Below are positions 26,958 through 36,360 of a DNA stretch of 64,000 nucleotides, piece after piece. Below the pieces are notes generated by a model. It saw only the letters and a program-made list of their open reading frames with translations, was not told the origin of the DNA and made no database searches. The number at the start of each line of letters is the position of its first letter. Within the stretch, counting starts at the first letter, position 1. Source of the DNA: Psychromonas sp. Urea-02u-13 (GTDB lineage: Bacteria; Pseudomonadota; Gammaproteobacteria; Enterobacterales; Psychromonadaceae); NCBI RefSeq assembly GCF_002835995.1, contig NZ_PJBZ01000040.1:88679-152678 (forward strand). The letters run 5' to 3'. The translations under genes and the position numbers were made by a program.

Positions 26958-28067
26958 ATGAGTCATACCTCTTCAATTATTCGCCGCGTATCTAAACAGA
27001 TAATGGTTGGCAATGTTCCCGTTGGTGGTGGTGCCCCGATCACAGTCCAATCGATGACCAATACCTTAACCACTGACGTTGCAGCCACAGTGGCACAAAT
27101 CAAACGCTTAGAAGCGGTTGGTGCAGATATGGTACGTGTTTCAGTACCCACTATGAACGCTGCAGAAGCGTTTAAAGAAATTAAAAAACAAAGTAATATT
27201 CCGTTAATTGCGGATATCCACTTTGATTACCGAATCGCGCTTAAAGTCGCTGAGTACGGCGTCGATTGCCTGCGAATTAACCCAGGTAATATCGGCAACG
27301 AACAACGTATTCGCAGTGTGGTAGATGCCGCGCGTTTTCATAATATTCCAATTCGTATTGGCGTAAACGGCGGATCGCTTGAAGCCGATATTCAAGAGAA
27401 ATACGGTGAACCTACGGCGCAAGCCCTGGTTGATTCTGCATTGCGCCATGTTGATATTTTAGACCGACTTAACTTTGAACAATTTAAAGTGAGTGTTAAA
27501 GCGTCTGATGCGTTACTTGCCGTTGAGTCATACCAGCTATTGTCAAAACAGATTATCCAACCATTACATTTAGGTATTACTGAAGCGGGTGGTTTACGCA
27601 GCGGTAGTGTTAAATCAGCGGTGGGTATGGGCATGTTACTGTCGCAAGGTATTGGTGATACGTTACGTGTTTCATTAGCCGCTGACCCTGTTGAAGAGAT
27701 CAAAGTCGGTTTTGATATTTTAAAATCACTGCGTATTCGTAGCCGTGGTATCAACTTTATTGCGTGTCCGACTTGTTCGCGTCAAGAGTTTGATGTGATA
27801 GCAACGGTGAATGCGTTAGAAGAACGTTTAGAAGATATTATCACCCCGATTGATGTTTCAATTATTGGCTGTGTTGTAAACGGCCCTGGTGAAGCGCTTA
27901 TTTCAGATATCGGCATTACCGGTGGTAAAACCAAAAGTGGTTTTTATGAAGACGGTAAACGTCAAAAAGATCGCTTCGATAATGACAATGTTATCGACCA
28001 GCTTGAAGCAAAAATTCGTGCGCGTGTGAGCCGTACTGATCCAAACAATCTAATTCTAAAAGTGTAA
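26958..28067 (+). CDS. ispG: 4-hydroxy-3-methylbut-2-enyl diphosphate synthase (flavodoxin/ferredoxin)
   Basis: A 369-residue Fe-S enzyme of the MEP isoprenoid pathway, converting MEcPP to HMBPP. The cluster-binding cysteines are in A-C-P-T-C-S-R (about 270-276) and G-C-V-V-N-G-P-G-E (about 305-313). The N-terminal TIM-barrel segment ([20 protein letters not shown]) is typical. It is the last gene of the rlmN-pilF-rodZ-ispG run. In E. coli hisS follows at once, but here a strong terminator, a repeat and a chemotaxis gene intervene. Confidence 0.98.
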   Translation: MSHTSSIIRRVSKQIMVGNVPVGGGAPITVQSMTNTLTTDVAATVAQIKRLEAVGADMVRVSVPTMNAAEAFKEIKKQSNIPLIADIHFDYRIALKVAEYGVDCLRINPGNIGNEQRIRSVVDAARFHNIPIRIGVNGGSLEADIQEKYGEPTAQALVDSALRHVDILDRLNFEQFKVSVKASDALLAVESYQLLSKQIIQPLHLGITEAGGLRSGSVKSAVGMGMLLSQGIGDTLRVSLAADPVEEIKVGFDILKSLRIRSRGINFIACPTCSRQEFDVIATVNALEERLEDIITPIDVSIIGCVVNGPGEALISDIGITGGKTKSGFYEDGKRQKDRFDNDNVIDQLEAKIRARVSRTDPNNLILKV

Positions 28068-28086
28068 ACGCTAGACTCGAACGTTG

Positions 28087-28121
28087 AAAACCCGTGATGT
28101 TTAAGCATCACGGGTTTTTTT
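28087..28121 (+). terminator. Rho-independent terminator of ispG
   Basis: AAAACCCGTGATG, loop, CATCACGGGTTTTTTTA, 19 bases after the ispG stop. It separates ispG from hisS-yfgM-bamB, which are co-linear with it in E. coli. Confidence 0.92.
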
Positions 28122-28178
28122 ATACCTGCTGACTTCCAATTTAACGGCACCCTGATTGTCTATTAAGGGTAACGGCTG

Positions 28179-28342
28179 TTATACCAATCCGCTTAACTCT
28201 CTGATCTACCTTGCTGGTTAAAATCGACGATAACGTCGTTGTTTTTAATCCCAATAGCCAGCTATTGCTCAATCAAACGCCTTGTTTGCATCAATTTTTC
28301 CTACGCAATTTTAGGCCTCTTAATTAAGCGGAATGGTATTAA
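28179..28342. repeat. MITE-like element with TACCA-nTCCGCTTAA ends
   Basis: A 164-base segment whose ends are inverted: TTATACCAATCCGCTTAA at the left, TTAAGCGGAATGGTATTAA at the right (about 17 of 19 matching). Internally, GACGATAACGTCGTTG and AATAGCCAGCTATTGC form small hairpins. There is no ORF. It sits at the junction where the ispG-hisS neighbourhood is broken. Confidence 0.75.
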
Positions 28343-28380
28343 ATAGTATCAACTTTATTTTTGATGATTTTTGAAGCTAA

Positions 28381-30294
28381 CTATTTAAGCTTAAATCGAC
28401 TTACAATACCGACCAATTGTTCATTACAACTTGCTAGACTTCTTGTACTATCCATTGTTTTATCACCATTATCAGTAAGCTGAGCTACCATATCTTGAAT
28501 AGCAGTCATATTACGATTAATCTCTTCCGTTACTGAGCTTTGCTCTTCCGCTGCTGTGGCTATCTGAATCCCGAGATCATTGATTTCGGTGACAGAAGCG
28601 GTCATAGAATCTAAGCTATTATTGACGCTAGATGTCGTTTCAGCCGTTTGTTGGCAACTGACTTTAGTGATATCCATTGCTTGAACAACAGAGCCTGCGC
28701 CCGCGTTCAATTTAGCCAGCATTGCATTGATTTCAGAAGTACTCTGTTGTGTTCTTGCCGCCAGTGTTCGCACTTCATCTGCGACGACAGCAAATCCTCG
28801 GCCCTGTTCACCTGCACGAGCTGCTTCAATAGCTGCGTTTAATGCCAGTAGGTTAGTCTGATCGGCTATTGCACCAATCACACCCAGCACAGTACTAATT
28901 TTTTTTGTATCTTCATTCATGGTTTGAATAGTAATTGCCATCGCTTCAACTTCATTGACCAAATCAGCAACACTAAGCACAGCACCTTCCACCACTATTT
29001 TAGATTGGCGCGCCTCATCAGCTGACTTTTGAGTGAATGTAGCGGATTGTGCTGCACTTTGCGCGACACTATCAGCCGTTGAACTCATCTCGGTTACAGC
29101 CGTTACCACTTGATCTGTTTCGGATGCATGCGAAAGTAAGACGCCATTGTTATGTTCAGTTTGTGATTTTAGTTGCTCAACGCCTGCTGAAATATGCTCA
29201 GTGGACTCCGATATTTCTAACATCATCTGTTGTAAATTACTGACAAATTTATTGACAGACTCAGCTATTTGGCCCAAATCATCTTCACTATTTACCGCAA
29301 GGCGCTGGGTCAAATCAGCATTACCATGTGCCAGATCGAAGATAGTTTTTTTCAATGCCAAAATAGGACGATATATTTGATTAAGCACAAGGAGGATAAT
29401 GGCAATGGCGAATGAAAGTAAGATGGTTGCTGTCAGTATTAATGAGGTTAATGCCTCTTCGACTTCAGCGTAAACAACAGACTTAGAGACAGCAACAAGT
29501 AAGTGCCAGCTAACGTCATCACTCAGGTTAATAGATTGAAAGTAGGCTATTTTCTCAATGCCATTCAAAGAGAAGTTAACGATTCCTTTGTTGTTGTTTA
29601 GTACTTCATGTTCCAAGTCGACGAGATCAGGAAAATCAGAGAGTTTGCTTTTACCTGGGATATCAACGTTACCCGTTGATGCTATCGTAATGCCTCGACG
29701 GTCATATAAACCTGTCATGGCGCCTGAAAAAAGGGATTGTTTGACTATGTCTTCAATCGTATCTAATTCTATATCCGCTAATAACACGCCTTCTAATTTT
29801 CCATTTTGATAAAAAGGTTCGGCTATGCTCACTAATAATTTTTTAGTGAGTGCATCTTGGTAAATATCCGTGACAATCGTTTTACGTGCTTTTTGGGCGA
29901 GGATGTACCAATCACGTGTCCGCGGATCGTAAAGAGAGATGTCTCGTTTGCCACTGGCTGCGCCGAAAGTGCTGCCATCAGAAAAACCAACAACAATATC
30001 AGAGGCTTTTGTTGATGCTGTAATTTGTTTAACCATGTGATGAATTTGTTCATCACCACGTGCTTGCGCAAAGTCTGGAGCCGTCGCAATTAGCGCCTCT
30101 TTAATCGTTTGAAACCACGTGTTTATTTTTGCTGAAGTCGTCTCCACTTTTAAAGTCGAGTATTGATCAATATTTTCCGACATTGCGCTAGATAGCTGGC
30201 GGTATGAAAGGGCATTTGAAATCGTTAGGGTAATAGTCAGCAGTAAAATGACAACTGTGATAATTCGGCCTTTAAAACTTGAAAAAAAATTCAC
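28381..30294 (-). CDS. Methyl-accepting chemotaxis protein with dCache sensor
   Basis: A 637-residue transmembrane receptor. A first span (about 10-30) precedes a periplasmic double-Cache domain with the ligand-type motif D-P-R-T-R-D-W-Y and the second-module A-E-P-F-Y. A second span (about 280-305: [23 protein letters not shown]) leads to HAMP. The signalling domain has the conserved hairpin tip [17 protein letters not shown]. The ligand is unknown, though dCache modules often bind amino acids or organic acids. It stands alone on the - strand between ispG and hisS. Confidence 0.93.
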   Translation of the reverse strand: MNFFSSFKGRIITVVILLLTITLTISNALSYRQLSSAMSENIDQYSTLKVETTSAKINTWFQTIKEALIATAPDFAQARGDEQIHHMVKQITASTKASDIVVGFSDGSTFGAASGKRDISLYDPRTRDWYILAQKARKTIVTDIYQDALTKKLLVSIAEPFYQNGKLEGVLLADIELDTIEDIVKQSLFSGAMTGLYDRRGITIASTGNVDIPGKSKLSDFPDLVDLEHEVLNNNKGIVNFSLNGIEKIAYFQSINLSDDVSWHLLVAVSKSVVYAEVEEALTSLILTATILLSFAIAIILLVLNQIYRPILALKKTIFDLAHGNADLTQRLAVNSEDDLGQIAESVNKFVSNLQQMMLEISESTEHISAGVEQLKSQTEHNNGVLLSHASETDQVVTAVTEMSSTADSVAQSAAQSATFTQKSADEARQSKIVVEGAVLSVADLVNEVEAMAITIQTMNEDTKKISTVLGVIGAIADQTNLLALNAAIEAARAGEQGRGFAVVADEVRTLAARTQQSTSEINAMLAKLNAGAGSVVQAMDITKVSCQQTAETTSSVNNSLDSMTASVTEINDLGIQIATAAEEQSSVTEEINRNMTAIQDMVAQLTDNGDKTMDSTRSLASCNEQLVGIVSRFKLK

Positions 30295-30741
30295 GCGGGT
30301 ATGTATCCTTTGGTCGGTGTTTGATCTGCAATTTGTAATAACACTAGATGCAGATATAAGTATTGATCTAGTCAGGTTTTTTAAAAAAATAATACTATAG
30401 AACTACGCTGTATTTGTATATTTGTTTGTCTAAATATGACATGAGCTGCCGGACCTGTTGCTCTAGGTTGTTTTTGTATTTATTGACCGATAAACAAGCG
30501 ATTTATTTATAGAGTTATCTGTATGTTAAATTGTTTGTTTTTTTGAATCATTGATGGAAAAAAATGTAGCGGCTTTGATTAAGTCTTAGTACTAACAATT
30601 TATGAGCCAGCAGTACGTGAGCCTAGTCGTTGTTTGGTTTCATGCCTCGACTATGTTCATCTAAGGGCTGCTGAATTTTGCATATTGAATGATAACGGGT
30701 ATAATCTTTAATTTTTTATTCACCAGCATTGAGAATTCATC
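30295..30741. other. Divergent intergenic region between the chemotaxis gene and hisS
   Basis: About 450 AT-rich bases. It should contain the promoters for the receptor (leftward) and the hisS operon (rightward), since hisS can no longer be read from ispG. No ORF, repeat copy or recognisable operator was found. Confidence 0.45.
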
Positions 30742-32013
30742 GTGGCAAAAAAGATCCAAGCTATTCGTGGCATGAACGATACCCTTCCTGAGCAAACTCC
30801 TGTTTGGCAAAAATTAGAAACGCTTTTAAGAAGCGTGGTGAGTAGTTACGGTTACTCTGAAATTCGTATGCCAATCGTTGAAAGTACAGCGCTTTTCAAA
30901 CGTTCAATCGGTGAAGTCACCGATATCGTTGAAAAAGAGATGTATACCTTTGATGATAACGGTGACAGTTTAACATTACGCCCTGAAGGTACTGCTTCTT
31001 GTGTTCGTGCTGGTAACGAACATGGTTTACTTTATAACCAAGAACGCCGTATGTGGTACATGGGACCTATGTTCCGCCACGAGCGTCCTCAAAAAGGCCG
31101 TTACCGCCAATTTAATCAATTTGCGATTGAAACCTTTGGTATTGCAACGCCTGATATCGATGCGGAAGTTATCTTACTTTCTGCTCGTTTATGGAAAGCA
31201 CTGGGTATCGACTCACATGTTGAGCTGCAGTTAAACTCACTAGGTTCAAATGAAGCTCGTGCTTTATATAAAGAAGCGTTGGTGAGTTATTTAGAATTAC
31301 ACGAAGATAAGTTAGATGATGACAGCAAACGTCGCATGAAAACCAATCCATTACGTGTTTTAGATAGCAAAAACAAAGACGTTCAAGCTGTTTTAGTTGA
31401 TGCACCGAAACTTTCTGAGCATCTTGATGACGAATCAGTGTCTCATTTTGCAAAACTGCAACAATACCTTGATGCAGCGGGTATTAAATACGTGATCAAC
31501 GAACGTCTTGTACGTGGTCTTGATTATTATAACCGCACTGTATTTGAATGGGTTACATCAAGCTTAGGCGCGCAGGGTACTATTTGTGCTGGCGGTCGTT
31601 ACGATGGTCTTGTTGAACAACTTGGTGGTAAAGCAACACCTGCTGTTGGTTTTGCGATGGGACTTGAACGTATTGTATTAATGCTTAACGAACTTGAGCT
31701 TAATGGCGATGTGACAAAAGATGTGGATATTTATAGTGTGCTTGTGGGTGACGATACCGATATTGCAGGCTTTAAAATGGCAGAGCTTATTCGTAGTGAA
31801 TTACCACAGCTTAAAATGATGCATCACTGTGGCGCTGGCAAGTTTAAAAAACAGATGAAACGTGCTGATACAAGCGGCGCGCGCATTGCGTTAATTATTG
31901 GTGAGAGTGAGTTACAAGATAACACTGTTACTATTAAAGATTTACAAGGCAACGCTGACCAACAAACTGTTTCAATGGATGAACTGGTTGCGGTTTTGGC
32001 GACTTATTTTTAA
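30742..32013 (+). CDS. hisS: Histidyl-tRNA synthetase
   Basis: A 423-residue class II aminoacyl-tRNA synthetase. It starts with GTG at 30742, giving [16 protein letters not shown] as in E. coli. Motif 2 is visible in [14 protein letters not shown]; the histidine-specific signatures L-V-R-G-L-D-Y-Y and A-G-G-R-Y-D-G-L are present. The anticodon-binding domain occupies about 330-423. It is the first gene of hisS-yfgM-bamB, although a family A repeat copy lies between it and yfgM. Confidence 0.98.
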   Translation: MAKKIQAIRGMNDTLPEQTPVWQKLETLLRSVVSSYGYSEIRMPIVESTALFKRSIGEVTDIVEKEMYTFDDNGDSLTLRPEGTASCVRAGNEHGLLYNQERRMWYMGPMFRHERPQKGRYRQFNQFAIETFGIATPDIDAEVILLSARLWKALGIDSHVELQLNSLGSNEARALYKEALVSYLELHEDKLDDDSKRRMKTNPLRVLDSKNKDVQAVLVDAPKLSEHLDDESVSHFAKLQQYLDAAGIKYVINERLVRGLDYYNRTVFEWVTSSLGAQGTICAGGRYDGLVEQLGGKATPAVGFAMGLERIVLMLNELELNGDVTKDVDIYSVLVGDDTDIAGFKMAELIRSELPQLKMMHHCGAGKFKKQMKRADTSGARIALIIGESELQDNTVTIKDLQGNADQQTVSMDELVAVLATYF

Positions 32014-32132
32014 GGTCATGCTTTAGATTAAGGTCGTTTAAGGCAAATTTTAAGCGGAAATACGCATTTAAATTATTAAACTGCGCTTTCCGCCTTGAAT
32101 TGGACATAAATGCCTTACCCCTGGACATTAGC
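32013..32132. repeat. Dispersed repeat family A, copy 2
   Basis: About 120 bases between hisS and yfgM, starting at the hisS stop codon. It contains AAACTGCGCTTTCCGCCTTG followed by AATTGGACATAAATG, matching the cores at 250-445 and 59269-59389. The outer parts are more diverged than in those copies. Confidence 0.7.
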
Positions 32133-32179
32133 ACTTATATAATAATTTTTAGAACAAATAATATATTAAGGAAAAGATT

Positions 32180-32854
32180 GTGGTTGATATTATTGAAGGT
32201 TACGAAACAGAAGAACAACAAGTTGACGCTATTAAACAGTGGTGGAAAGATAACGGCAATACATTAATGATTGGTGCTGTTGTTGGTTTAGCGGGACTTT
32301 GGGGCTGGCGTTTTTATAACGATTCTGTTGTTGAAGGACAAGAGAAAGCATCACAAGCTTACAGCGATATGTTAGTGCAGTTTGAATCTCAAGGTTCAGA
32401 CGCTGATCTTGATAACGTACAAGCATTTATTACTGAAAATGGTGATAGTAACTACGCAGTATTAGCGTCTTTGTTATTAGCAAAAGAAGCCGTCGTACAA
32501 AAAGATTTCACGCTAGCAAAAACACAATTAGTACAGTTGCAAGGGCAAAACAAATACGCGCCACTGAATGCGCTTATTAACTTGCGTTTAGCACGTGTTG
32601 AAGTTGAACTGGGTCAGTTAACTGATGCATTATCAACGCTTGCTTTGATTACAGAAGCTGGCTTCCTCGCTAAAGCTGAGCAAATTAAAGGCACTGTTTA
32701 TTTACAACAGGGCGATGTAAATAATGCGCGTATCGCATTTCAAAGTGCCATTGATGCAAGTAAAGGGCGTATTGATCCTATTTTACAACTGCAGTTTGAT
32801 GACATTGCAATCGCTGTTGAAACTGAAGCAACTGAGCCCGTTTTAGGCAATTAA
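32180..32854 (+). CDS. yfgM: YfgM/PpiD-associated membrane TPR protein
   Basis: A 224-residue protein with an N-terminal cytoplasmic stub (YETEEQQVDAIKQWWKDNG), one membrane span (LMIGAVVGLAGLWGWRFY, about 29-46) and periplasmic TPR-like helices. This matches E. coli YfgM, which partners the chaperone PpiD at the Sec translocon. The start is GTG at 32180, preceded by AAGGA. It is 17 bases upstream of bamB, the conserved order. Confidence 0.92.
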   Translation: MVDIIEGYETEEQQVDAIKQWWKDNGNTLMIGAVVGLAGLWGWRFYNDSVVEGQEKASQAYSDMLVQFESQGSDADLDNVQAFITENGDSNYAVLASLLLAKEAVVQKDFTLAKTQLVQLQGQNKYAPLNALINLRLARVEVELGQLTDALSTLALITEAGFLAKAEQIKGTVYLQQGDVNNARIAFQSAIDASKGRIDPILQLQFDDIAIAVETEATEPVLGN

Positions 32855-32871
32855 CAATAGTTGAGATAATA

Positions 32872-34074
32872 ATGAAAAAAGGCCTTAAACAGCTTCTAAC
32901 ATTAGCAACGTCTACCTTGTTATTAACCGGGTGTTCACTTTTTTCAAGTGAAGAAGATGTTGTTACGATGGCTGAGTTACCCGTTTTTGAAGCAAGCTAC
33001 ACACCTCAAATCGCCTGGACAGCAAGTATCGGTAGTGGTGTTGAGAAATACTATTCACAACTACAGCCTGCCGCTGATGATGACGCTGTTTATGTGGCAT
33101 CTCGCGAAGGCGAAGTAAAATCGTTTAATGCAGTGACCGGTAAACAGCTGTGGTCTAAAGACTTCGGCGACCATGAAAGTAACGCGCTTAATCGTTCTGC
33201 GCGTTTCTCTGGTGGTGTTCATTTAGCCCTGGATACGCTTTTTATTGGCACTGAAAACGCACAGGTTTTAGCGATTGATAAAGACTCTGGCGACCTTCGC
33301 TGGTTGGTTAAAGTCTCAGGTGAAGTGATTGCAAGTCCGATTTATTCTACCGGCCTAGTGATTGTTCATACCAGTCGTGGTGATCTGATTGCGCTTGATA
33401 GCAATAGTGGTGAAGAGGTTTGGGTACTTAATAACAAGCAACCTAAATTAACCTTACGTGGTAGTGCAACACCGACTATTTCCCAAGGTGGCATCATTTA
33501 TGGTCGCGCCGATGGATTTGTTTCTGCTGCATTATTGTCATCAGGACAGCCACTATGGCAGTTGCCAGTTGCCCGCCCTTATGGTGCAACGGAACTTGAT
33601 CGTATTGTTGATGCGGACATGAAACCGATTATTCGTAACGGTGTAATTTATGCATTAGCTTATAACGGTAACCTTGTTGCGATTGACCTGATGAAAGGCA
33701 CGCAGTTGTGGGAACGTAAATACTCGGGTTACAACGATATCGCTTTATCGGGTAGTACTATTTATCTGAGTGATTACCGCGGTTATTTGTTTGCTATCGA
33801 CAGAACAACAGGTGATGAGATTTGGGTCAATAAACAGCTGACTTATCGTAATCTCACCGGTGTTGCTATTGCTAATCAATTTATTGTGGTGGGTGATGCT
33901 GAAGGTTACCTGCATTGGATTGACCGTGATAACGGGCAATTTGTCGCACAACAAGAATTAGATTCAGATGGTTTATATATGCAACCCTTCGAAAGCTACA
34001 GTTACCTCTATCTGCAAACACGTAGTGGTAAACTGATTGCGATTGAGAAGCCGTCAATTAATAAGAAAGAGTAA
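32872..34074 (+). CDS. bamB: Outer membrane assembly lipoprotein BamB
   Basis: A 400-residue lipoprotein of the BAM complex. The signal peptide ends in lipobox L-L-T-G-C, with acylated Cys21. The rest is an eight-bladed PQQ-like beta-propeller, seen as repeats of G-x-x-x-A-I-D-x-x-x-G-x-x-x-W (AIDKDSGDLRW, ALDSNSGEEVW, AIDLMKGTQLW, AIDRTTGDEIW). It supports beta-barrel insertion from the periplasmic face. It is in an operon with hisS and yfgM, and a terminator at 34094 separates it from der. Confidence 0.96.
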   Translation: MKKGLKQLLTLATSTLLLTGCSLFSSEEDVVTMAELPVFEASYTPQIAWTASIGSGVEKYYSQLQPAADDDAVYVASREGEVKSFNAVTGKQLWSKDFGDHESNALNRSARFSGGVHLALDTLFIGTENAQVLAIDKDSGDLRWLVKVSGEVIASPIYSTGLVIVHTSRGDLIALDSNSGEEVWVLNNKQPKLTLRGSATPTISQGGIIYGRADGFVSAALLSSGQPLWQLPVARPYGATELDRIVDADMKPIIRNGVIYALAYNGNLVAIDLMKGTQLWERKYSGYNDIALSGSTIYLSDYRGYLFAIDRTTGDEIWVNKQLTYRNLTGVAIANQFIVVGDAEGYLHWIDRDNGQFVAQQELDSDGLYMQPFESYSYLYLQTRSGKLIAIEKPSINKKE

Positions 34075-34093
34075 AGGTATATTTACTCTTTAT

Positions 34094-34127
34094 AAGCCTC
34101 TCGCCTTTATTGGCGAGAGGCTTTTTT
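34094..34127 (+). terminator. Rho-independent terminator of bamB
   Basis: AAGCCTCTCGCC, short loop TTTATT, GGCGAGAGGCTTTTTT, 20 bases after the bamB stop. Confidence 0.92.
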
Positions 34128-34548
34128 CGTTTAGGGGAGGGGGAAACAAGCTATCAGTTTTTAGCTATCAGCTGTCAGTAAGGTCAAAAGATAAATTCAA
34201 AGCCCAATTTAAAAGCGATTAACTACAAAAGGAAAGCTAGCATGTTTTGCTCTTTTTCTTCGTGTAGCGTTCGCGGCTTCGTGGTGAAATGCTTTTGAAC
34301 TTATGTTGTGAATTTACTGATAGCTGACGGCTAACAGCTGTTTTTCTCGTGTTCTCTGTGTGGAAATTATTGTTATACAGCGCACATAAATAATAAGAAA
34401 TAGTAAATTTACATTTACTACGTATAATAGCTTATCGCCTTTTTGACTAGGGCATTTTTAGTTTTAAAGCATGCACAATTATACGAACTGAGAAAGTCTC
34501 GCGTTTAATAAGCAAGCGTATTATTTAGTTTTATAGGATACACAATTT
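34128..34548. other. Repeat-bearing gap between bamB and der
   Basis: The gap holds two seven-base-period stretches: 34155-34184, which on the - strand reads CTGACAG, CTGATAG, CTAAAAA, CTGATAG, and 34318-34341 (CTGATAG, CTGACGG, CTAACAG, CTG). It also has a CTTTTTCTTCGTG ... CTTCGTGGTGAAATGCTTTTGAA stretch (about 34250-34290) that recurs at 13105-13145. No convincing ORF is present. The der promoter must lie in its right half, as the terminator after bamB blocks readthrough. Confidence 0.6.
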
Positions 34549-36018
34549 ATGTTACCAGTGATCGCCTTAGTAGGTCGTCCAAATGTGGGTAAATCCACAT
34601 TATTTAACCGTTTAACACGCACACGTGATGCGCTTGTTGCGGATTTTCCAGGTCTCACACGTGACCGTAAATATGGACAAGCAAAAATCGATGAAGATGA
34701 ATTTATCGTTATCGATACAGGTGGTATTACTGGTGATGAAGAAGGCTTAGACGCTGTAATGGCTGAGCAGTCTTTGATGGCTATTGATGAAGCTGATGCC
34801 GTTTTATTTATGGTTGATGCCCGCGTAGGTATGATGGTTGCTGACCAAGCAATTGCTGATCATCTACGTAAACAAGAAAAGAAAGTTTTCATTGTTGCTA
34901 ATAAAACCGATGGTATTGATGCCGATTCAGCTTGTGCTGAATTTTACGGTTTAGGATTAGGCGAAGTTTATCATATCGCAGCTGCACACGGTAAAGGTGT
35001 GCGCCAAATGATAGATACAGCATTAGATGGTTTCTTTGAAGCACCTGTTGAAGGTGAACTTGATGACGAAGAATTCTTCGCACAAGATGAATACATCGAA
35101 GATGATGAAGAAAAACTATTAAAAGAGCAGGAACGTCTTGCTGCTATGCCAATTAAATTGGCTATTATCGGTAAACCAAACGTAGGTAAATCAACACTAA
35201 TTAACCGTATTTTAGGTGAAGAACGTGTTGTTGTATTTGACCAACCTGGCACAACGCGTGACAGTATCTACATTCCGATGACACGTGATGAAAGAGAATA
35301 TATCTTAATCGATACGGCGGGTGTTCGTAAGCGTAAAAAAGTGAATGAAACTATCGAGAAATTCTCGGTAATTAAAACACTACAAGCGATCGAAGACGCT
35401 AATACCGTATTATTGGTTATCGATGCACGTGATGGTATTGCAGAGCAAGATTTGTGTTTATTAGGTTATACCCTAAACGCAGGTCGCTCATTAGTAATTG
35501 CAGTGAACAAATGGGATGGCATGACTGATTACGATAAAGAGCGTGTTAAAAGCGAACTTGATCGTCGTCTTGGTTTCATCGACTTTGCTAAAATTCACTT
35601 TATCTCTGCATTACACGGTACGGGTGTTGGTCATCTTTATGAGTCTATTGAAGAAGCATACGACTCATCAACTAAGCGTATTTCAACGTCTATGCTAACG
35701 CGTATTATGACCATGGCAACAGATGATCATAATCCACCTATGGTACAAAGTCGTCGTGTTAAATTACGTTATGCACATGCCGGTGGTTACAATCCACCAT
35801 TGATCGTAATTCATGGTAACCAAGTTAAAAAGCTACCACATTCTTACAAGCGTTACTTGATGAACTATTTCCGTCGTTCTCTTAAAATTATGGGCACACC
35901 TATCAGAATCGAATTCCGTGAAGGTAGTAACCCGTTTGAAGGTCGTCGTCAAAAACTGACACCAAACCAACTGCACAAACGTAAGCGTATGATGAGCCAC
36001 CATACTAAGAAAAAATAA
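34549..36018 (+). CDS. der: Ribosome assembly GTPase Der (EngA)
   Basis: A 489-residue protein with the hallmark pair of tandem G domains. The first P-loop is G-R-P-N-V-G-K-S-T (8-16) with D-T-G-G and N-K-T-D; the second is G-K-P-N-V-G-K-S-T (about 210-218) with D-T-A-G and N-K-W-D. A C-terminal KH-like domain ends in a basic tail ([13 protein letters not shown]). An acidic linker ([18 protein letters not shown], about 166-185) joins the G domains. Der is needed for 50S subunit assembly. It lies beside yfgJ as in E. coli. Confidence 0.98.
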   Translation: MLPVIALVGRPNVGKSTLFNRLTRTRDALVADFPGLTRDRKYGQAKIDEDEFIVIDTGGITGDEEGLDAVMAEQSLMAIDEADAVLFMVDARVGMMVADQAIADHLRKQEKKVFIVANKTDGIDADSACAEFYGLGLGEVYHIAAAHGKGVRQMIDTALDGFFEAPVEGELDDEEFFAQDEYIEDDEEKLLKEQERLAAMPIKLAIIGKPNVGKSTLINRILGEERVVVFDQPGTTRDSIYIPMTRDEREYILIDTAGVRKRKKVNETIEKFSVIKTLQAIEDANTVLLVIDARDGIAEQDLCLLGYTLNAGRSLVIAVNKWDGMTDYDKERVKSELDRRLGFIDFAKIHFISALHGTGVGHLYESIEEAYDSSTKRISTSMLTRIMTMATDDHNPPMVQSRRVKLRYAHAGGYNPPLIVIHGNQVKKLPHSYKRYLMNYFRRSLKIMGTPIRIEFREGSNPFEGRRQKLTPNQLHKRKRMMSHHTKKK

Positions 36019-36030
36019 TAGAGATTTAAG

Positions 36031-36255
36031 ATGGAATTGAATTGTCCTAAATGTGAGCATGAATTAGATCGCAGTGGCGAATTAAAACGTCATTGTGAAA
36101 GCTGTAATAGCGATTTTAAATTGTTTATTGCTTGCCATGAATGTGGTGATGAAATAGAGCGCTTAAAAGCATGTGGGGCAGTGAGTTTTTGGTGTAATAG
36201 TTGTAATGAGCTGAAAAGTAAATCTTCAGCGATTTATACCTTAAAAGATGATTAA
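36031..36255 (+). CDS. yfgJ: YfgJ-like double zinc-ribbon protein
   Basis: A 74-residue protein with four CxxC-type pairs: C-P-K-C, C-E-S-C, C-H-E-C and C-N-S-C, enough for two zinc sites. The segment L-K-A-C-G-A-V near residues 49-55 is shared with E. coli YfgJ. It lies 12 bases after der, and a terminator follows. Function is unknown; operon placement suggests a link to der. Confidence 0.88.
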   Translation: MELNCPKCEHELDRSGELKRHCESCNSDFKLFIACHECGDEIERLKACGAVSFWCNSCNELKSKSSAIYTLKDD

Positions 36256-36282
36256 CTGACTCAAATTCCAATTGAATTTCTT

Positions 36283-36314
36283 AAGCGCAATGGGGCAACT
36301 CATTGCGCTTTTTT
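36283..36314 (+). terminator. Rho-independent terminator after yfgJ
   Basis: AAGCGCAATG, loop GGGCAACT, CATTGCGCTTTTTT, 27 bases past the yfgJ stop. Confidence 0.92.
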
Positions 36315-36360
36315 GTTGCGCTTGCTAGGATCACTTTTTTGATTTTGCTAGGTAACTATT

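Noticed and set aside
34037..34222. 61-codon ORF spanning the bamB end
   Set aside because: It runs through the bamB 3' end, the terminator and a heptamer repeat in another frame.
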